64,000 nt of DNA from Guyanagaster necrorhizus (GCF_019112545.1 NW_025064884.1:478805-542804), one strand, 5' to 3'. Positions 33,007 through 44,440 are shown, numbered from the stretch's first letter. Numbers and translations are program-made. Notes: generated from the letters alone by a model not told the origin.

Positions 33007-34053
33007 ATGGAGTCCTGGGATTACTATCCTTCCCCGTCGTCGTCTTCCTCTTCGAGCTCGCCATCGCCCATGTTCAAGACGGCTAACCCTGAGCCAACGA
33101 CCATCACTTGCCTTCCTACCCACCAGGTCTTTGATTTTCCCCTGCCTTCCCCGTCGCCTCCTCCCACATCACAACCACAGGCAGAGGAGATGGCAATGAC
33201 GACAGATACCTCAGTATCAAGTAAACGGACGTCGCCTACGCCTCATTCAGTGACTGCGAAACGGCCCAGAGAACGCATGACAACCCGGGATTTTGTCCCG
33301 CCCGATGTGTCCGGCTTGTCGAAACGAGAAGCAAGGCTGGTGAAGAACAGGGCAGCAGCATTCCTCAGTCGACAGCGGAAACGAGAGGAATTCGAGGCCA
33401 TGGAAATGTGAGTAATTTTTTAAATTTATTACTGGCACCAGGCAGGTAGCTGACAGCTTGTATGCAGTCGGGTAGCCGAACTTGAACTTGAAAATGCACG
33501 TTTGCAAGCACTGGCAGGAGGCGCATCACCACCGTCGCCATCACCATCGACGTCGACGACGTCCGAGATAGACGACCTGCGCGCCCAGCTCGCGGAAGCC
33601 CAGGCGCTTCTGCAGTCTTCGCCCCAGCCAGAAGCCATCAAGACAGAACCCACTGAAACGCCGCTTCCCTCGTCGTCTTCATCCAAGTCCGCCTTAATGG
33701 CACTTCTCTGCGCCCTGCCTCTCCTTCAGTCCCTCCCAATTTCACCTTCTCCCGCTACGACGACATCACCATCGTCCTCTGCTCTTGACGTCTCCTTCGA
33801 CGCCCAGACTGCTTCGAACGGTGCTATCCGGGTGCGCATACATGACCCCCAGCCTCCCTCTCCCACTCCTGCGTATCAAACCTATGATGATCCGTTCTTT
33901 GGGATGGGCCTCGACATGGGATTCGACAATGATTTTCTTTCCCCTGTCTCGGTTCCGGCTACAGCGTCGTCGTCTCCATCCCGTCGCGTACGTATCGCTC
34001 TTAGGAGTACCGAACACGCCGAGGGCGGCGAGTGGGAGGTCCAGCTGTGCTAA
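33007..34053 (+). CDS. bZIP transcription factor (ATF6/XBP1/Hac1-like)
   Basis: Nuclear DNA-binding regulator. Two exons, 33007-33407 and 33468-34053 (intron 60 nt, inside the bZIP). A Ser/Pro-rich N-terminus precedes the basic region LSKREARLVKNRAAAFLSRQ followed by RKREE, which matches the bZIP signature NxxxAxxSRxRK. The leucine zipper FEAMEIRVAELELENARLQA starts directly after and spans the intron. The N-R-A-A-A-x-x-S-R-x-R-K-x-E-E-F form is that of XBP1/Hac1 and ATF6-type factors of the unfolded protein response. The C-terminal part is Ser/Thr/Pro-rich with an acidic patch (YDDPFFGMGLDMGFDNDFLS) that could activate transcription. It ends GGEWEVQLC. I looked for the paired Ire1 loops (CNG|CNGN) of Hac1 mRNAs and found no convincing pair. 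An ER-membrane anchor is absent, so it is not a full-length ATF6. Confidence 0.88.
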
Positions 34054-37000
34054 CCTCCGAATCCGACGGTATAGGTGTTTGAGCGCTCTCGCCGTTTCAC
34101 TGCTAAATCTTATTTCTCCTTGCTAACGTTATCTCTGTACATGCCGTCCTGCAAAAAGTAACATATTATTTTCATCGCTCTCTGTATACATAGTACCGTA
34201 GGATCTCAATCTAGTGTTTTTCCCCTTCGTTTTGTGTATTCATTCTCAAACACGGACTATAGAAATCTCCTGTCTTTTTTTTTTGCATCCCATCAATGAT
34301 CATTCCCACCCCTTCCCGGTCTTAAACACCCCCTTTGCTGATTTTACCAAGTTCGAATTGGACTTGAAATAGTTCGCTTTGCGGCATGGTGAGAAGAACA
34401 AGTTCATTCATACGAGTCTCGTCACAGGGACGATTCGGTCGTACGTGCATGGCATGATGGCATACCTCACGCACGAGAGCCAACTTGTGTCACTGGCAGT
34501 TTTCTGATGTCCCCAATACTGAGTGGGAACTTCAACTCGGCAGCACGTTTTTAATTGGTGGCTCTGATGCACTTGCGGTCCATTCTGATATAGACCTCAG
34601 CCTATCCGGCTATTCACTTATCTTACCACCGCTGCGCGTGTCCCGGCCGGATACAGGTCCCGACGCGCGCGCGCCCTGCAACAGAACAAGCCTAGGAACC
34701 GCTCGCACGTTCACAACGGCAAAATTTTTCCCGAAGTTCGCATTGGACTTGTGCAAATTCATCATCATATCATTTCGGGTTCCATTCGGTCAATGACTGA
34801 TGATATCATGCCCTAGCCATCCAACTTCTGCTCTTACGGTATTCAAATATAACACCTTCATAGTCTTGGTTACAACAAGGCATCAAAGCGAGCTGTGTGT
34901 CCTTCAATTGACCTCGGCCATTGCATCCGGGTCGACGGTAAGCGCTCTTGTCCCTCCCCTAGCTCCCAAGTTCAAATTGAGTCCCGAGGTACAACAGGCT
35001 CGGAGGAACTTGCAAGTGACGTCAGTCCGTACAAGTCCCGTTGAGAATCGACCCCCCACCGCCGCCGATGTTCTTTTTCCTTGTCAGAATGGCGTACATG
35101 CACCGACCGTTCTTCCTTCTTTCCATTGTTCTATGTCACATTGGCAGAGAAGAAGGAAACATATGTACGTTAAAACCTAGCAGCGGCCGACCACCTGCTA
35201 GATACCCGACGTCTTACCGATGCTCGCTGACATGAAACTGAAACTAACCGACTCTCCGAGGACGACCCATAATCAAAGCGCGAACCAGAGTAAAGACAGG
35301 GACAAAGTGGTGCAGAGTACCCCACAGAGCAAGAATAGGCATTGAGAGCGTTGGGGAGGGTGCCCCGCGGCCCTCATAACTTGGGTCGAGTAGATGGACA
35401 AGGCATCCAATCGCACTGGGCGTTTAAAAATCACAAGGCCTAAGTTCCAGGTTCCCATCCCAATGAGGTCATACCGAACCAGCTCGTTTCGTCAAATACT
35501 TTAACTCGAACTGTTAATTGGAATTTGGAGCCGAAGGATGGCTTCAGTCGAGCTCTTGAGACCAACGAAATGGGCAAGTTACACGAAGAGAAGAAGATAT
35601 AGCCCGCCACGGATTAATGTCTTCGCAGCTTCGGACCCTTCTTGACGAGCATATACTATAAACGCCCATATTCGCCTATGTATTTTCGGAGATGTGGCTG
35701 GATGTAGTGATGTCGAGAATGTCATGGTATTGTGGCGATGAACAAATGGTTCCTGAGATAAGATAAAACATAATACGCAGCCTTGGCGCGTCGGGAATGG
35801 ACTGCGGGCAACAGGTGAATGTTATTCTGCGAGTGGGGCATGAGGTACCTGGAGGATAAGCGGAGCGGGAGAGCAGAGCCGTGGCATGATCTTGTGATGA
35901 TAAGCGGGTATTGGTTACGCATGGACCAACAGGCCGTCCTCGAACTGGCGGGCCCTTATCTAACCCGTTATAACCGGATTTGATGATCCCCATAGCAGGT
36001 ATCCATGCCTGAGATCTTCAAGGTCTCGGACCTAGAGGAGTGGCGCGGGCAGTGCATTTCAGCCTAGGCGACGCCGGACAACAATAGCAGATGACTTTCT
36101 GTACTGGAAATATTAGCAATATTTTACGAGCCCTTGATCCAGGACGTACGCGTCATCCAATTAGCGCCTTTAATTCCACATTTCACCTCTCTTTCTTGCC
36201 GACTACACGTGCAGTGCATAAATGGGTTAAGCAGCTGCCAGTGCGGAAGAACGAAAATATAAGAGAAAACACTCGTAATAGAAGATCTGATAGAATCATC
36301 AAAGAATAACCCAAATAAGATGAAAGGTGGCACACCTTGAGAATGAGGGTACATGTGTAAAAAGACCAGTACCGCTTTCAACCCTCCACGTTCCGTGGTA
36401 GTTCAAGAAGCAATTTGGATACCGTTCTTTTGCGCTATGCGGATTTCCGCTCAAGAATCGAAAAGGAAAGTGCAGTACGCTGTGCTTCGGTGTACCGTCG
36501 CAGATCCATATGAGAATGCCGACGACCTCAAGAGCCTGAAGAAGCTATCACGGGAGAGCTGCAATGGTGATATGTAGTGACATTCTTCCTCCGACCCGAG
36601 AAGAAATAACAATGACACCGGCTTTACAGGGCCTGTGAGCACGAAGAATGTGTACTGAAATGAAGGGCCCTAAAGTTCCGGAAAATGATACATATGATGA
36701 GCCGTGATTTAAGTACGCGTGAAGCCATATTGACATTGTGATAAAAGCTGGCACAATTTCAGACTCCAAGTAATGGTGGGAACAGACGTCGAAGGGGTAG
36801 GTAACGTGCCGGTAGCGGAGCGACAACTTTATGAGACCAACACCGGATGCACTTCATAAGAGGGGACTTCCGTATGAGAAACCGGATATTGGCTGGTATC
36901 TCTGGCGACGCACCTCACGTTCTGAAGAACGCTTCCTTCACCCTCTCCGAACCGACTTTCCTTGCCGTAATTATAAAACCGCATAAAACGTTGGTCACAC

Positions 37001-38817
37001 AGGGCCTTCGTGCACGCTATGCAACCACTTGAATTATGACGTGACCGGGTAGAATTTCAGGCGTGAAGCTGGTAATAAGCACTGATGAGGTAAGTGTCAT
37101 GCCGTCAAAGGAGCGAGAACACCAAGACACGGTGCACAGTGAAAGGCGATTTGTGACACTTGAGCTATGGCTTAGGGCCATGAATAGCTAAAGTTAGAGA
37201 TTACTTACCGGGACAGCCAGCCAGACTCCAATGCGACTTTTCCAATCTGTTTTCATGTTCATGATTGTGCAATTGCCGTTCATGAAGCACACCGGGCCGC
37301 CGAACTGGGCTCTAAGATATATAGGTCAACCACCAATTTATCGATGATAGAAACTAGACACAGTTGGTAAACATGAGCCAGATATTATCAGGAGTTGATA
37401 ACCCGCACCAGTGCATCTAAGGAAAAGAAAACTCGAAGGTGACCGCCGTTCTCAGTACAAGAAGTAGGCTCAGCACAAATCTCACAGAAGGCATCGCTGA
37501 TATATCACGATGAAGTAGGTGTTTTCTGGCCTACGCCATGATCAGAGACAAAATGACGAGCTACAACGTCCACACCTTCTGTTCTGTCTTCTCGACGTCT
37601 ACAACCCGCTGTCGCGCCTCTTGACATCAATCTGTGAAGCCACTAATCACTGTTAGTGATATTTAGTGCCGTGAGTCTTCTTGACTGCTGTAAATGAGAG
37701 TTATGGATCCGCTACACCATCTTCGCTGGCAGTACCACGTCAATGGCCATAGCACAATGACGCGACGTATGGAACGATATGGAATTGGGGCGGCGACACC
37801 ACAAGTGAGTACGACCACCGCAAAGATGGATTTCGACGTTTTCTGAGCGGTAATGTCGCGAAGATGAAGGAGACCAGAGGAGGTCATGATGGTGACAGCG
37901 AGACATGGAATATCGGCTATCTGTTGGACAGCCGAAGGCAAGGACTGACATGGCCGGAGATAGCCGGTTGCGTCACCTCGAAACCTTGCTTCATCGAATA
38001 CTATTCTAATCCTCCTCGTTGCTTTACCATCAGCGGAAAATTCTATGCTATGACTAGCATATTTTCACTCGACAATCTGGATGCTTGTCCTCTTTTGATT
38101 TAAAACTGCACCAGTATTCCTTAGCGACAGCATCGTGCACTGGCAAGAGACAGTCGTCGTCAAACGAACTGTCGGTCGTCTTTGATACTTCGGGACTGAA
38201 TCATGAAGAGCCAGACAACAGCGAGAAGGTGAATATGACAGAGTACTATTTATCATTTCATTTTGATTTTGAATGGTTCTGAGGTCACCACCTGTACCGT
38301 ACCACAACTTATGGGTGGCAAATCATCAATTCCTTATCTACAAAAATCAGTTGCCGCTTCAGTAAGCCTGTCTTCTCAGCATCTCTACCTCGGATGAAAC
38401 CCGCGTTCTGAACATCTGGTACCATGATTTGCCCATTCGATTATGATAAGGCCTCTATCTGGAACTACGGTTTTTAGCTCCTCCCCTGGGCCTTAAACAA
38501 GCTGCATACTACGAGCTCGAGTACTCTTTCCATACATCCTCTGGAGCATTCACTCATTCAGGGTTATTCAAAAGGATTGGCTCCGCATTTCAAAAAACGA
38601 CGATGTCCTTGTGTCGTTGCATGCTACTGTTTATCCGATATGTTGTGGTCGTCATACCAATTGTACTTTTTGGGACGCTGCATGTCCAATTGGTGCAGAG
38701 TTACGCTATCCCTTCACATCCTTGCTTGTATTTTTGTCCTTTTGGTACGGAAAAATTGTGAGACCTGACCTCATCACTAGCTATCAGATGGGCCCGTTTC
38801 AGAGTATGGGAGTCAGG
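34054..38817. other. Long gene-poor interval
   Basis: About 4.8 kb without a gene I can support. Hints only: minus-strand pieces at about 37140-37260 (FGGPVCFMNGNCTIMNMKTD then WKSRIGVWLAVP at a gtaagt donor) and 37663-37951 look like exons of a membrane protein, and 36548-36826 is another apolar minus-strand ORF. They may be parts of one decayed integral membrane gene. A tRNA-like string (GATGGACAAGGCATCC ... GGTTCCCATCCC) is at about 35393-35460. Confidence 0.35.
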
Positions 38818-38824
38818 TATAAAA
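38818..38824 (+). promoter_or_regulatory. TATA box of the GH71 gene
   Basis: TATAAAA 43 bp upstream of the ATG at 38861, implying a very short 5' UTR. Confidence 0.55.
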
Positions 38825-38860
38825 GACTAATTGGAAGGACAATTGCTATCATACCCCACA

Positions 38861-41603
38861 ATGCAGCGCATTCTATACTTTCGTTACTTTCTCGTCTTTC
38901 TTTCAGCTACTTTTCTCACTGTCCTGAGTGCACCCATTCCCCACTACGACTTGTCTAAACGACAAACGACTGGCGGCAAGCTTGTCTTCTCTCATTTTAT
39001 GGTGCGTTATACCTTCTGATACTTTTCTGTCCGTGCTCACTGTTACCCTTTTCAATAGATCGGTATTGTCTCCGACAGGACCAGTGCCTCCGACTATGAT
39101 GCTGACATGCAGCGTGCGAAGTCCTATGGTATCGATGCCTTCGCATTGAACATCGGTGTAGACGATTACACCGACACGCAGTTAGAATATGCATACGAGT
39201 CTGCGGCCAACAATGACATGAAGGTCTTTCTCTCCTTTGACTTCAACTGGTGGGATTCCACCGATGCTTCGGGTATCGGGTCCAAAATTGCGCAGTACGG
39301 TTCCAAATCTGCCCAACTCACTATCAACGGCAAGGTGTTTGTGTCATCGTTTTCAGGTACAGCAGCCGTACCCCGCGTGCGTGTCCTACTAGACATTGTG
39401 TTGGGATTTTGCTGGAAAGTTCTAGAAAGGGCAATCCGGCATCATGCCGAGAGTTGATGAGTAAGCCCGAGAGAAAGAGAAAGTTGTAGTAAATTCTAGA
39501 TACAAGCCTGGAGAGTATAAATATGAGCTCAGTAGGAGCTGCAGAATAAGAAGTTTATATCTTCTGGCCTTACCAGCCTGGAGTCTACCCTGTGCATCAC
39601 CAAGGATTCCCAACAGGTTATGGGCCCCAGCATGATTAGACTCTGATTACAGTATCTCGACTTCTTAATTCACCCTCATTCATTACCTACTATGAGTAGC
39701 ATGACAAATGCTCTGATTGACAAAGAAGGAAGGAGGGGCAGTGCACCTGGTGCAACAGCTCTGATTGCACGATCAAGGGGATCAAGCAGCCTGAAGCAGA
39801 ACATCAGATGTTATGCATGTGGCAAGACTGGCCATATTAGTCATAGTTGCCCAGAGTGCACAAAATGGAACAACAGTGCTGATGCTGCAAACATTATGCA
39901 GAGCGATGATGAAGAAATGAAATATGCCTTTTGTGGTTTAGACTGAGTCTGGCTAGCTTGATATTGGGATCAGCTGGCTGTAAGTAGCATTTGAGGCTCC
40001 TGCAGCATGGGTGAGGATAGGGAATAGTCACAAGTCTTAGGATATAATTGGGAATTTTCAGACTATTTCAAGTTTCAAGGAGACTTGGAGTATTGGGACA
40101 TTTTAGGACATATTGGGATATTCTGGAATATTGTGGCAGGATGCCATATTGAAGGGGAGTGTTGGAATTTTGCTGAAAAGTTCTAGAAAGGGCAATCCAG
40201 CATCATGCTGAGAGTTGATGAGTAAGCCTGAGAGAAAGAGAAAGTTGTAGTAAATTCTAGATACAAGCCTGAAGAGTATAAATATGAGCTCAGTAGAAGC
40301 TGCAGAATAAGAAGTTTATACCTTCTGGCCTTACCAGCCTGGAGTCTACCCTGCACATCACTGAGGATTTCCAACACATTGAATCCTTGAATTTTAGGTG
40401 ACAGTTTAGATATTGCTACTGTATGCTCCATAGTAGGTCTGGATTTATTCATGGCACCCAACTTTCACCCTGGAGAAGGTGACTTTTCCAATCTCAATGG
40501 TGCCCTCAATTGGATGGGCTGGCCTAATGATGGCAACAACAAGGCACTACAGGAAGGCATTGATATCACTGTTACTGATGGTGACAGCACCTACTTGACA
40601 ACCCTCGCTAACAAAAGTCTTATTGCTTGTGCGTTCATTGTTCCCCAGATTCAGCAAGAACTAGCAGCTAATGAAGTCATTTGGTAGTGGTCTCTCCATG
40701 GTTCTTTACCCACTTTGGCATGGAAGTTACCTACAGCAAGAATTGGGTATTCCCCAGTGATTTGCTGTGGTATCAGCACTGGAATAACATTCTCACATCA
40801 GTGCCAGAATATGTTGAAATTGTAACATGGAACGATTATGGAGAATCTCACTATGTCACTCCATTATCATCTCCTCACACCGATGATGGTGGCTCTAAGT
40901 GGGTTAATGACATGTGAGTATACCTCAGACACTTTAAGAACATGTTCAGATTTCTTACTCAATTCTTAGGCCTCATGATGGCTGGCTCGACATGGCAAAA
41001 CCCTTTATCTCTGCATACAAAAATGGCTCTACCACCGTTTCTGACTACATAAGTGATGACCAGATTATCTACTGGTATCGTTCAACACCACGTGATATTG
41101 ACTGTGATTTCACAGACACCACCATGGGCACTGCTAACAACATGAGCGGCAACTACTTTAATGGCTGTCCAAACAGCTGGGAAACTCTCACCGATGAAGT
41201 ATTTGTTGTCTCTCTTCTCACTGCCAATGGAACAGTCACCGTCAACTCCAGGAGCACAGAATATAGTTATGATGCTCTGGCTGGTGCATCTGCATTCTCC
41301 GTTCCAATGGGTGTAGGTGCACAAGCGTTCGCGCTCACCCGGGATGGTGGCCCTGTCATGAATGGCACCAGCCTTAAGGAAATTGTCTTGGAGTGTGTAT
41401 ACGGAATTTATAACTTCAATGCCTATGTCAGAACAGTTCCGGCCAGAGATTCTGACTCGCTTCAAGCAGATGGGCTAGCCGCACTCACATCAGGCCTTGC
41501 TGTTGCATGTGAGGCCACACCTTCTTTGCCTGCTACGGCTCCCGCCACGGTGGCTGTTACTGCTACTGCGACACCCACACCTGCTCCTACGGTCTCCGTT
41601 TAA
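38861..41603 (+). CDS. GH71 alpha-1,3-glucanase (mutanase), split by an intronic retrotransposon
   Basis: Secreted endo-hydrolase of alpha-1,3-glucan in fungal walls. Exons: 38861-39001, 39059-39356, 40398-40616, 40688-40913, 40970-41603. A signal peptide (LVFLSATFLTVLSAPIP) is followed by a KR site. GH71 landmarks are KLVFSHFMIGIVSDRTSASD, DADMQRAKSYGIDAFALNIG, VFLSFDFNWW, SLDIATVCSIVGLDLFMAPN, SPWFFTHFG, YWYRSTPRD, and VEIVTWNDYGESHY with the catalytic acidic residues. The second intron (39357-40397) is 1,041 nt because a Copia-type element sits inside it; donor (gtacag) and acceptor (ttttag) remain, and without the insert the intron would be about 58 nt. The next junction (40616/40688) is uncertain: the in-frame choice removes a few residues relative to the family (NK-MVSPW). 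The C-terminus is Thr/Ala/Pro-rich without a GPI signal. Possibly still functional if the long intron is spliced. Confidence 0.85.
39399..39615 (+). repeat. 5' LTR of the Copia-type element
   Basis: 217 bp, TGTTGG...CCAACA, with a TATAAATATGAG promoter-like core at about 39518-39529. It retains CpGs (for example CCGGC, GCCGAG, CCCGAG) that are TpG or CpA in the 3' LTR. Confidence 0.9.
39616..39631 (+). other. Primer binding site (half initiator-Met tRNA)
   Basis: Begins immediately after the LTR terminus. The complement corresponds to the GCTGGGCCCATAACC core of the initiator tRNA anticodon arm with one inserted base. Knowledge-based match, not computed against this genome's tRNA. Confidence 0.7.
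39692..39946 (+). CDS. Copia gag C-terminal fragment with CCHC zinc knuckle
   Basis: 85-codon ORF. Cys-X2-Cys-X4-His-X4-Cys at CYACGKTGHISHSC, basic residues before it, acidic tail (QSDDEEMKYAF). The N-terminal capsid part and all of pol are absent. Confidence 0.75.
   Translation: MSSMTNALIDKEGRRGSAPGATALIARSRGSSSLKQNIRCYACGKTGHISHSCPECTKWNNSADAANIMQSDDEEMKYAFCGLD
40160..40376 (+). repeat. 3' LTR of the Copia-type element
   Basis: 217 bp, same ends as the 5' LTR. Differs from it only by transitions as far as I can align by eye. Followed by the CATTG target duplication. Confidence 0.9.
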
Positions 41604-41954
41604 CAAAGCGTGCCTAGTGCATGTGCTTGGATGAAACATATTCCCCATATTGTTTTTATACCCGTCTTCTCAGTGTGTATTGACTGCGTACTGCATGAAT
41701 GAAACATTTCAAATTTTTCTAGATCGAAGATAGGGTAGTCACAAGTTGGCATACTGTTATCGCAGTAGTAGGACCTTTTTTGTATCTTGGCATTGGAGAA
41801 CAGCTCTAACGATGGGAGATTTATATAAGACCACAAGACGATATAGATCCACAATATTAGTTGGTACTCATGATGGTTATAGAATAGCGTCCTTGGCGTA
41901 CTGTAATACTTTTACGATCGAGACATCTATCTTCTATTGTCATCGTTCTGGCCT

Positions 41955-43785
41955 TCAACACCGTCTATAGACCCCCCTTCGCTTCTCTTCCTCCCTGGAT
42001 AGATAATTACGAAAAGATTAAAAGAGCACTTCTGAGCGAACTTACCGATATTCGAACATAACCTGCACGCCTACGAACAGTCCCGCCACTGCACATAAAA
42101 GAAATTGAAGACCTGAAAAGTGTCAGTGGACGCCATAAATCCAGAGAGAGCACAAGGAGCACCATCCTTCGTCCCAACCAGCTGTTCTACAAAATAGCGT
42201 ACTCCGTCGGTACCAATGACAAACCCCACAAGATTGGCGGTCATCATCATGAGAATGTTGAACACAGCACCTAGGGCGCAAAGATGTCGATACCACGGGC
42301 GACCACCAAACTGGAGGTACTAGATGAGTGTCAACGACAAGGAGAGGACCTAGAAGGGCTCACCTTGTCAGCACTAAAGACCCACCCTGCTACCACCTCT
42401 GGGATAAGAAAGATGCTAACCAGCCATCCCCATGCCAACAGGCGGAAGGTAAGATCGTGCCAAAGCGCAACAAAGGTGAATATGAGGAGCGAGTTGAGAA
42501 GCTGGCGATGGGAGCCGCCAAGGGGAATGTATATGTATCGTACAATCCATAGGTTGAAGCTCCTGTGCCAGGCGCGCCAGAATGCCAAAGCACTATAATT
42601 GTTGGCCATGCAGCGAACCATGTTTTCCGGAGGGTCTATACCAGCCAGGAGACTCCACAAGCGGAAGAAACGCCAGGGAATGAGGAGCTTAAGCCAGACA
42701 TGGATGAGTGAGAAGAAAGAGAGGAGCGCCAGTTCAGAGGGGAGGTATACAGTGTGTTCCCAAGGACGTGCGTCTTTGATGGCAACAACGTACATTGTAT
42801 GGATGAGGACTTCCATAGTGAGAAGGGTGAAGATGAAGCGGATAAAATAGGGTTTGATGAAGGTAGTAGGGCGTTCTTCTTTTTCCTGAGTGAGTGGGCG
42901 CGTTGACTGTACCTCGATCTGTGCCAGGAAATCATTGAACGGAATGATCGGTCCTGCAATGTATAACGGAGCAAAGAGGGCATAAGTGAGATACACAGGG
43001 AAGGTGTATGCATGTGGTGGGTGTGAATCTGCTTTCGGAGTCGTTGTCTGCCCAGTCTATGTCAACAGACGACACATGTATGTCGGTAAACTCACCGCAG
43101 TATGATAATCCATGTTGAACGAAACGAGACGAAGCATGGTGATGTTGAACGAGATGTACCAGCGCGGATAAATGCCCTGCCAGTCATCCAGCCATCTAAG
43201 AGGTGGTGATATCCAAGCATAGGAATACCCAGAAAACCGGTCATTAGCAAACAGCATGACACCGTTGAATATCCAAGTTACGGATGGATGCTGCGCTCTC
43301 ATAGTGTAGTTAAGACTAAGGATCGCAAGGATTTTGAGTGTGCTCGTCCCGTGCAATGCAACATTGAAGACCAACGCAAACACCAAATTAAGGTGTAAAT
43401 GTTGCTGTGTGGGAATGAAATGCGTCAATAAGGCATGCATTCCTGCGACCGCAGCCAGGATGGGGACATTATTTCGGAAGGAGCGGTACTGGGCGTCCCA
43501 ATTGTCAACGGACCAGCTAAAGAGCCAGCCACTGGAAAGCCTGTCTGAGTAGAAATGATATGCAGGATGGGTAGGAAGGCTTATTCGAATGACGGCCCAG
43601 GCCATCCAGGGCAGGGCCAGCGCGATAATGAGGAGGTATATTCTGAATTCCAGGGTACTCCATCGGGAAGGGGTCGTTGAAGGTGCCCTCTTCTTCGTCG
43701 GTATAGACACTGTCAAGGAAGTGATGTTAAAGGAAGATAGTGGTTTTCGTCTAGCCATGGGTGGAAAGGGCAACATTTTGCTCAT
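41955..43785 (-). CDS. GUP1: GUP1-like membrane-bound O-acyltransferase
   Basis: ER multi-pass MBOAT. The yeast orthologue adds a long acyl chain to GPI lipids and affects glycerol uptake and wall integrity. Five exons on the minus strand: 43785-43096, 43047-42364, 42310-42163, 42112-42046, 41994-41955. An N-terminal cytosolic tail rich in Ser/Thr/Lys/Arg is followed by TM helices. Landmarks are LRWLDDWQGIYPRWYISFNI, HPPHAYTFPVYLTYALF, IAGPIIPFNDF, the MBOAT core NNYSALAFWRAWHRSFNLW, VRYIYIPLGGSHRQ, and FVALWHDLTFRLLAWGWL with the conserved His. The end splices to NLVGFVIGTDG, LQFLLCAVAGLFVGVQVMFE and YREEEKRRGVYRRC, matching the GUP1 terminus. All splices are GT..AG, 49-53 nt. Converges tail to tail with GH71 (350 bp apart). 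Confidence 0.93.
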
Positions 43786-44440
43786 TATGCAGGAAATTCA
43801 AATTCAGACAAATTCACCATATTTTCTCACGGCTCGGACCGGTAATAAGATAAGGTGGACATGCTGCCTAAGCAGCTATTGCAACCTGAATGGAATGGGA
43901 TGAGAGGAATTAACCTCTTGTGAGCGAGATTCCAGAGGGATGCGGTTCCCCAAACAAACACAGAGTTTTCTGATCTGTCTGCATGCCATAGAGCTCTGAG
44001 TACAAACTGATTTCTCTGGAATCTGATTCCACCTTCCCTCCCCCCCTTCTTCATTGAGTAGAATTTATATATCTTTACATAGTAGATACAAATTACAGAG
44101 TAGACAAATGAGGAACAGAATTTTTCAACAATGTGAATTTGTCCATTGCATCACACCTATAAAAAGAGGAAGGATCTTCTTGACTTTTTGCCAATATAAC
44201 AAGAATGATTTTGATGACCAATGACCCTGCTTCATGACTACCCAGAGTCAACTCCAAGGAGAAGCAGATGTGTGGCTCCTCTGATACAACTATGCCCCTC
44301 CAGCAGCCTCTGAATTAACAGATAACCAGATGACTGAGCACTAAGATAGGAAAGTTTCATGATTTCAGCCTCTAAATTATGACCTGCCAATGCTTAGTAA
44401 GCCAACACTTATAAAAGCCTGATGAATCCTCAGCCTCAGC
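43786..44440. other. Left edge of the retrotransposon block; gag-like remnant
   Basis: CpG becomes rare from about 44.05 kb. A frame at about 44239-44342 reads QSQLQGEADVWLL, stop, YNYAPPAASELTDNQMTEH, loosely like a Ty3/Copia gag. 44355-44440 (TTCATGATTTCAGCCTC...) matches the first about 80 bp of the family-2 LTRs at 45680 and 49699 and is cut by the solo LTR at 44441. Confidence 0.45.

Larger units (their letters stand above)
39394..40381 (+). mobile_element. Non-autonomous Ty1/Copia-type element (gag-only, LTR-flanked)
   Basis: Element 39399-40376 between 5-bp target duplications CATTG (39394-39398 and 40377-40381). LTRs are 217 bp each (39399-39615, 40160-40376), begin TGTTGG and end CCAACA. 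Directly after the left LTR, GGTTATGGGCCCCAGC (39616-39631) is complementary, with one extra base, to the anticodon arm of initiator Met tRNA, the half-tRNA primer type known from Copia. A polypurine tract GAAGGGGAG (40151-40159) abuts the right LTR. The internal 544 bp encode only a gag C-terminus with zinc knuckle CYACGKTGHISHSC (39692-39946). No protease, integrase or RT is present, so it must have been mobilised in trans. The two LTRs differ by about a dozen transitions. Confidence 0.9.

Noticed and set aside
32657..33686. Long minus-strand ORFs over the bZIP gene (32657-33064, 33429-33686)
   Set aside because: They are antisense to a clear bZIP with proper splicing, are low-complexity mirrors of Ser/Pro codons and have no domain.
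33600..34050. Ire1-type unconventional intron between CTG|CAGT near 33611 and CAG|CTGT near 34045
   Set aside because: The spacing is over 400 nt and would remove most of the C-terminal half; no matching stem-loops were evident.
42284..42850. Plus-strand ORFs over GUP1 (42284-42598, 42599-42850)
   Set aside because: Antisense shadows of the MBOAT exons.
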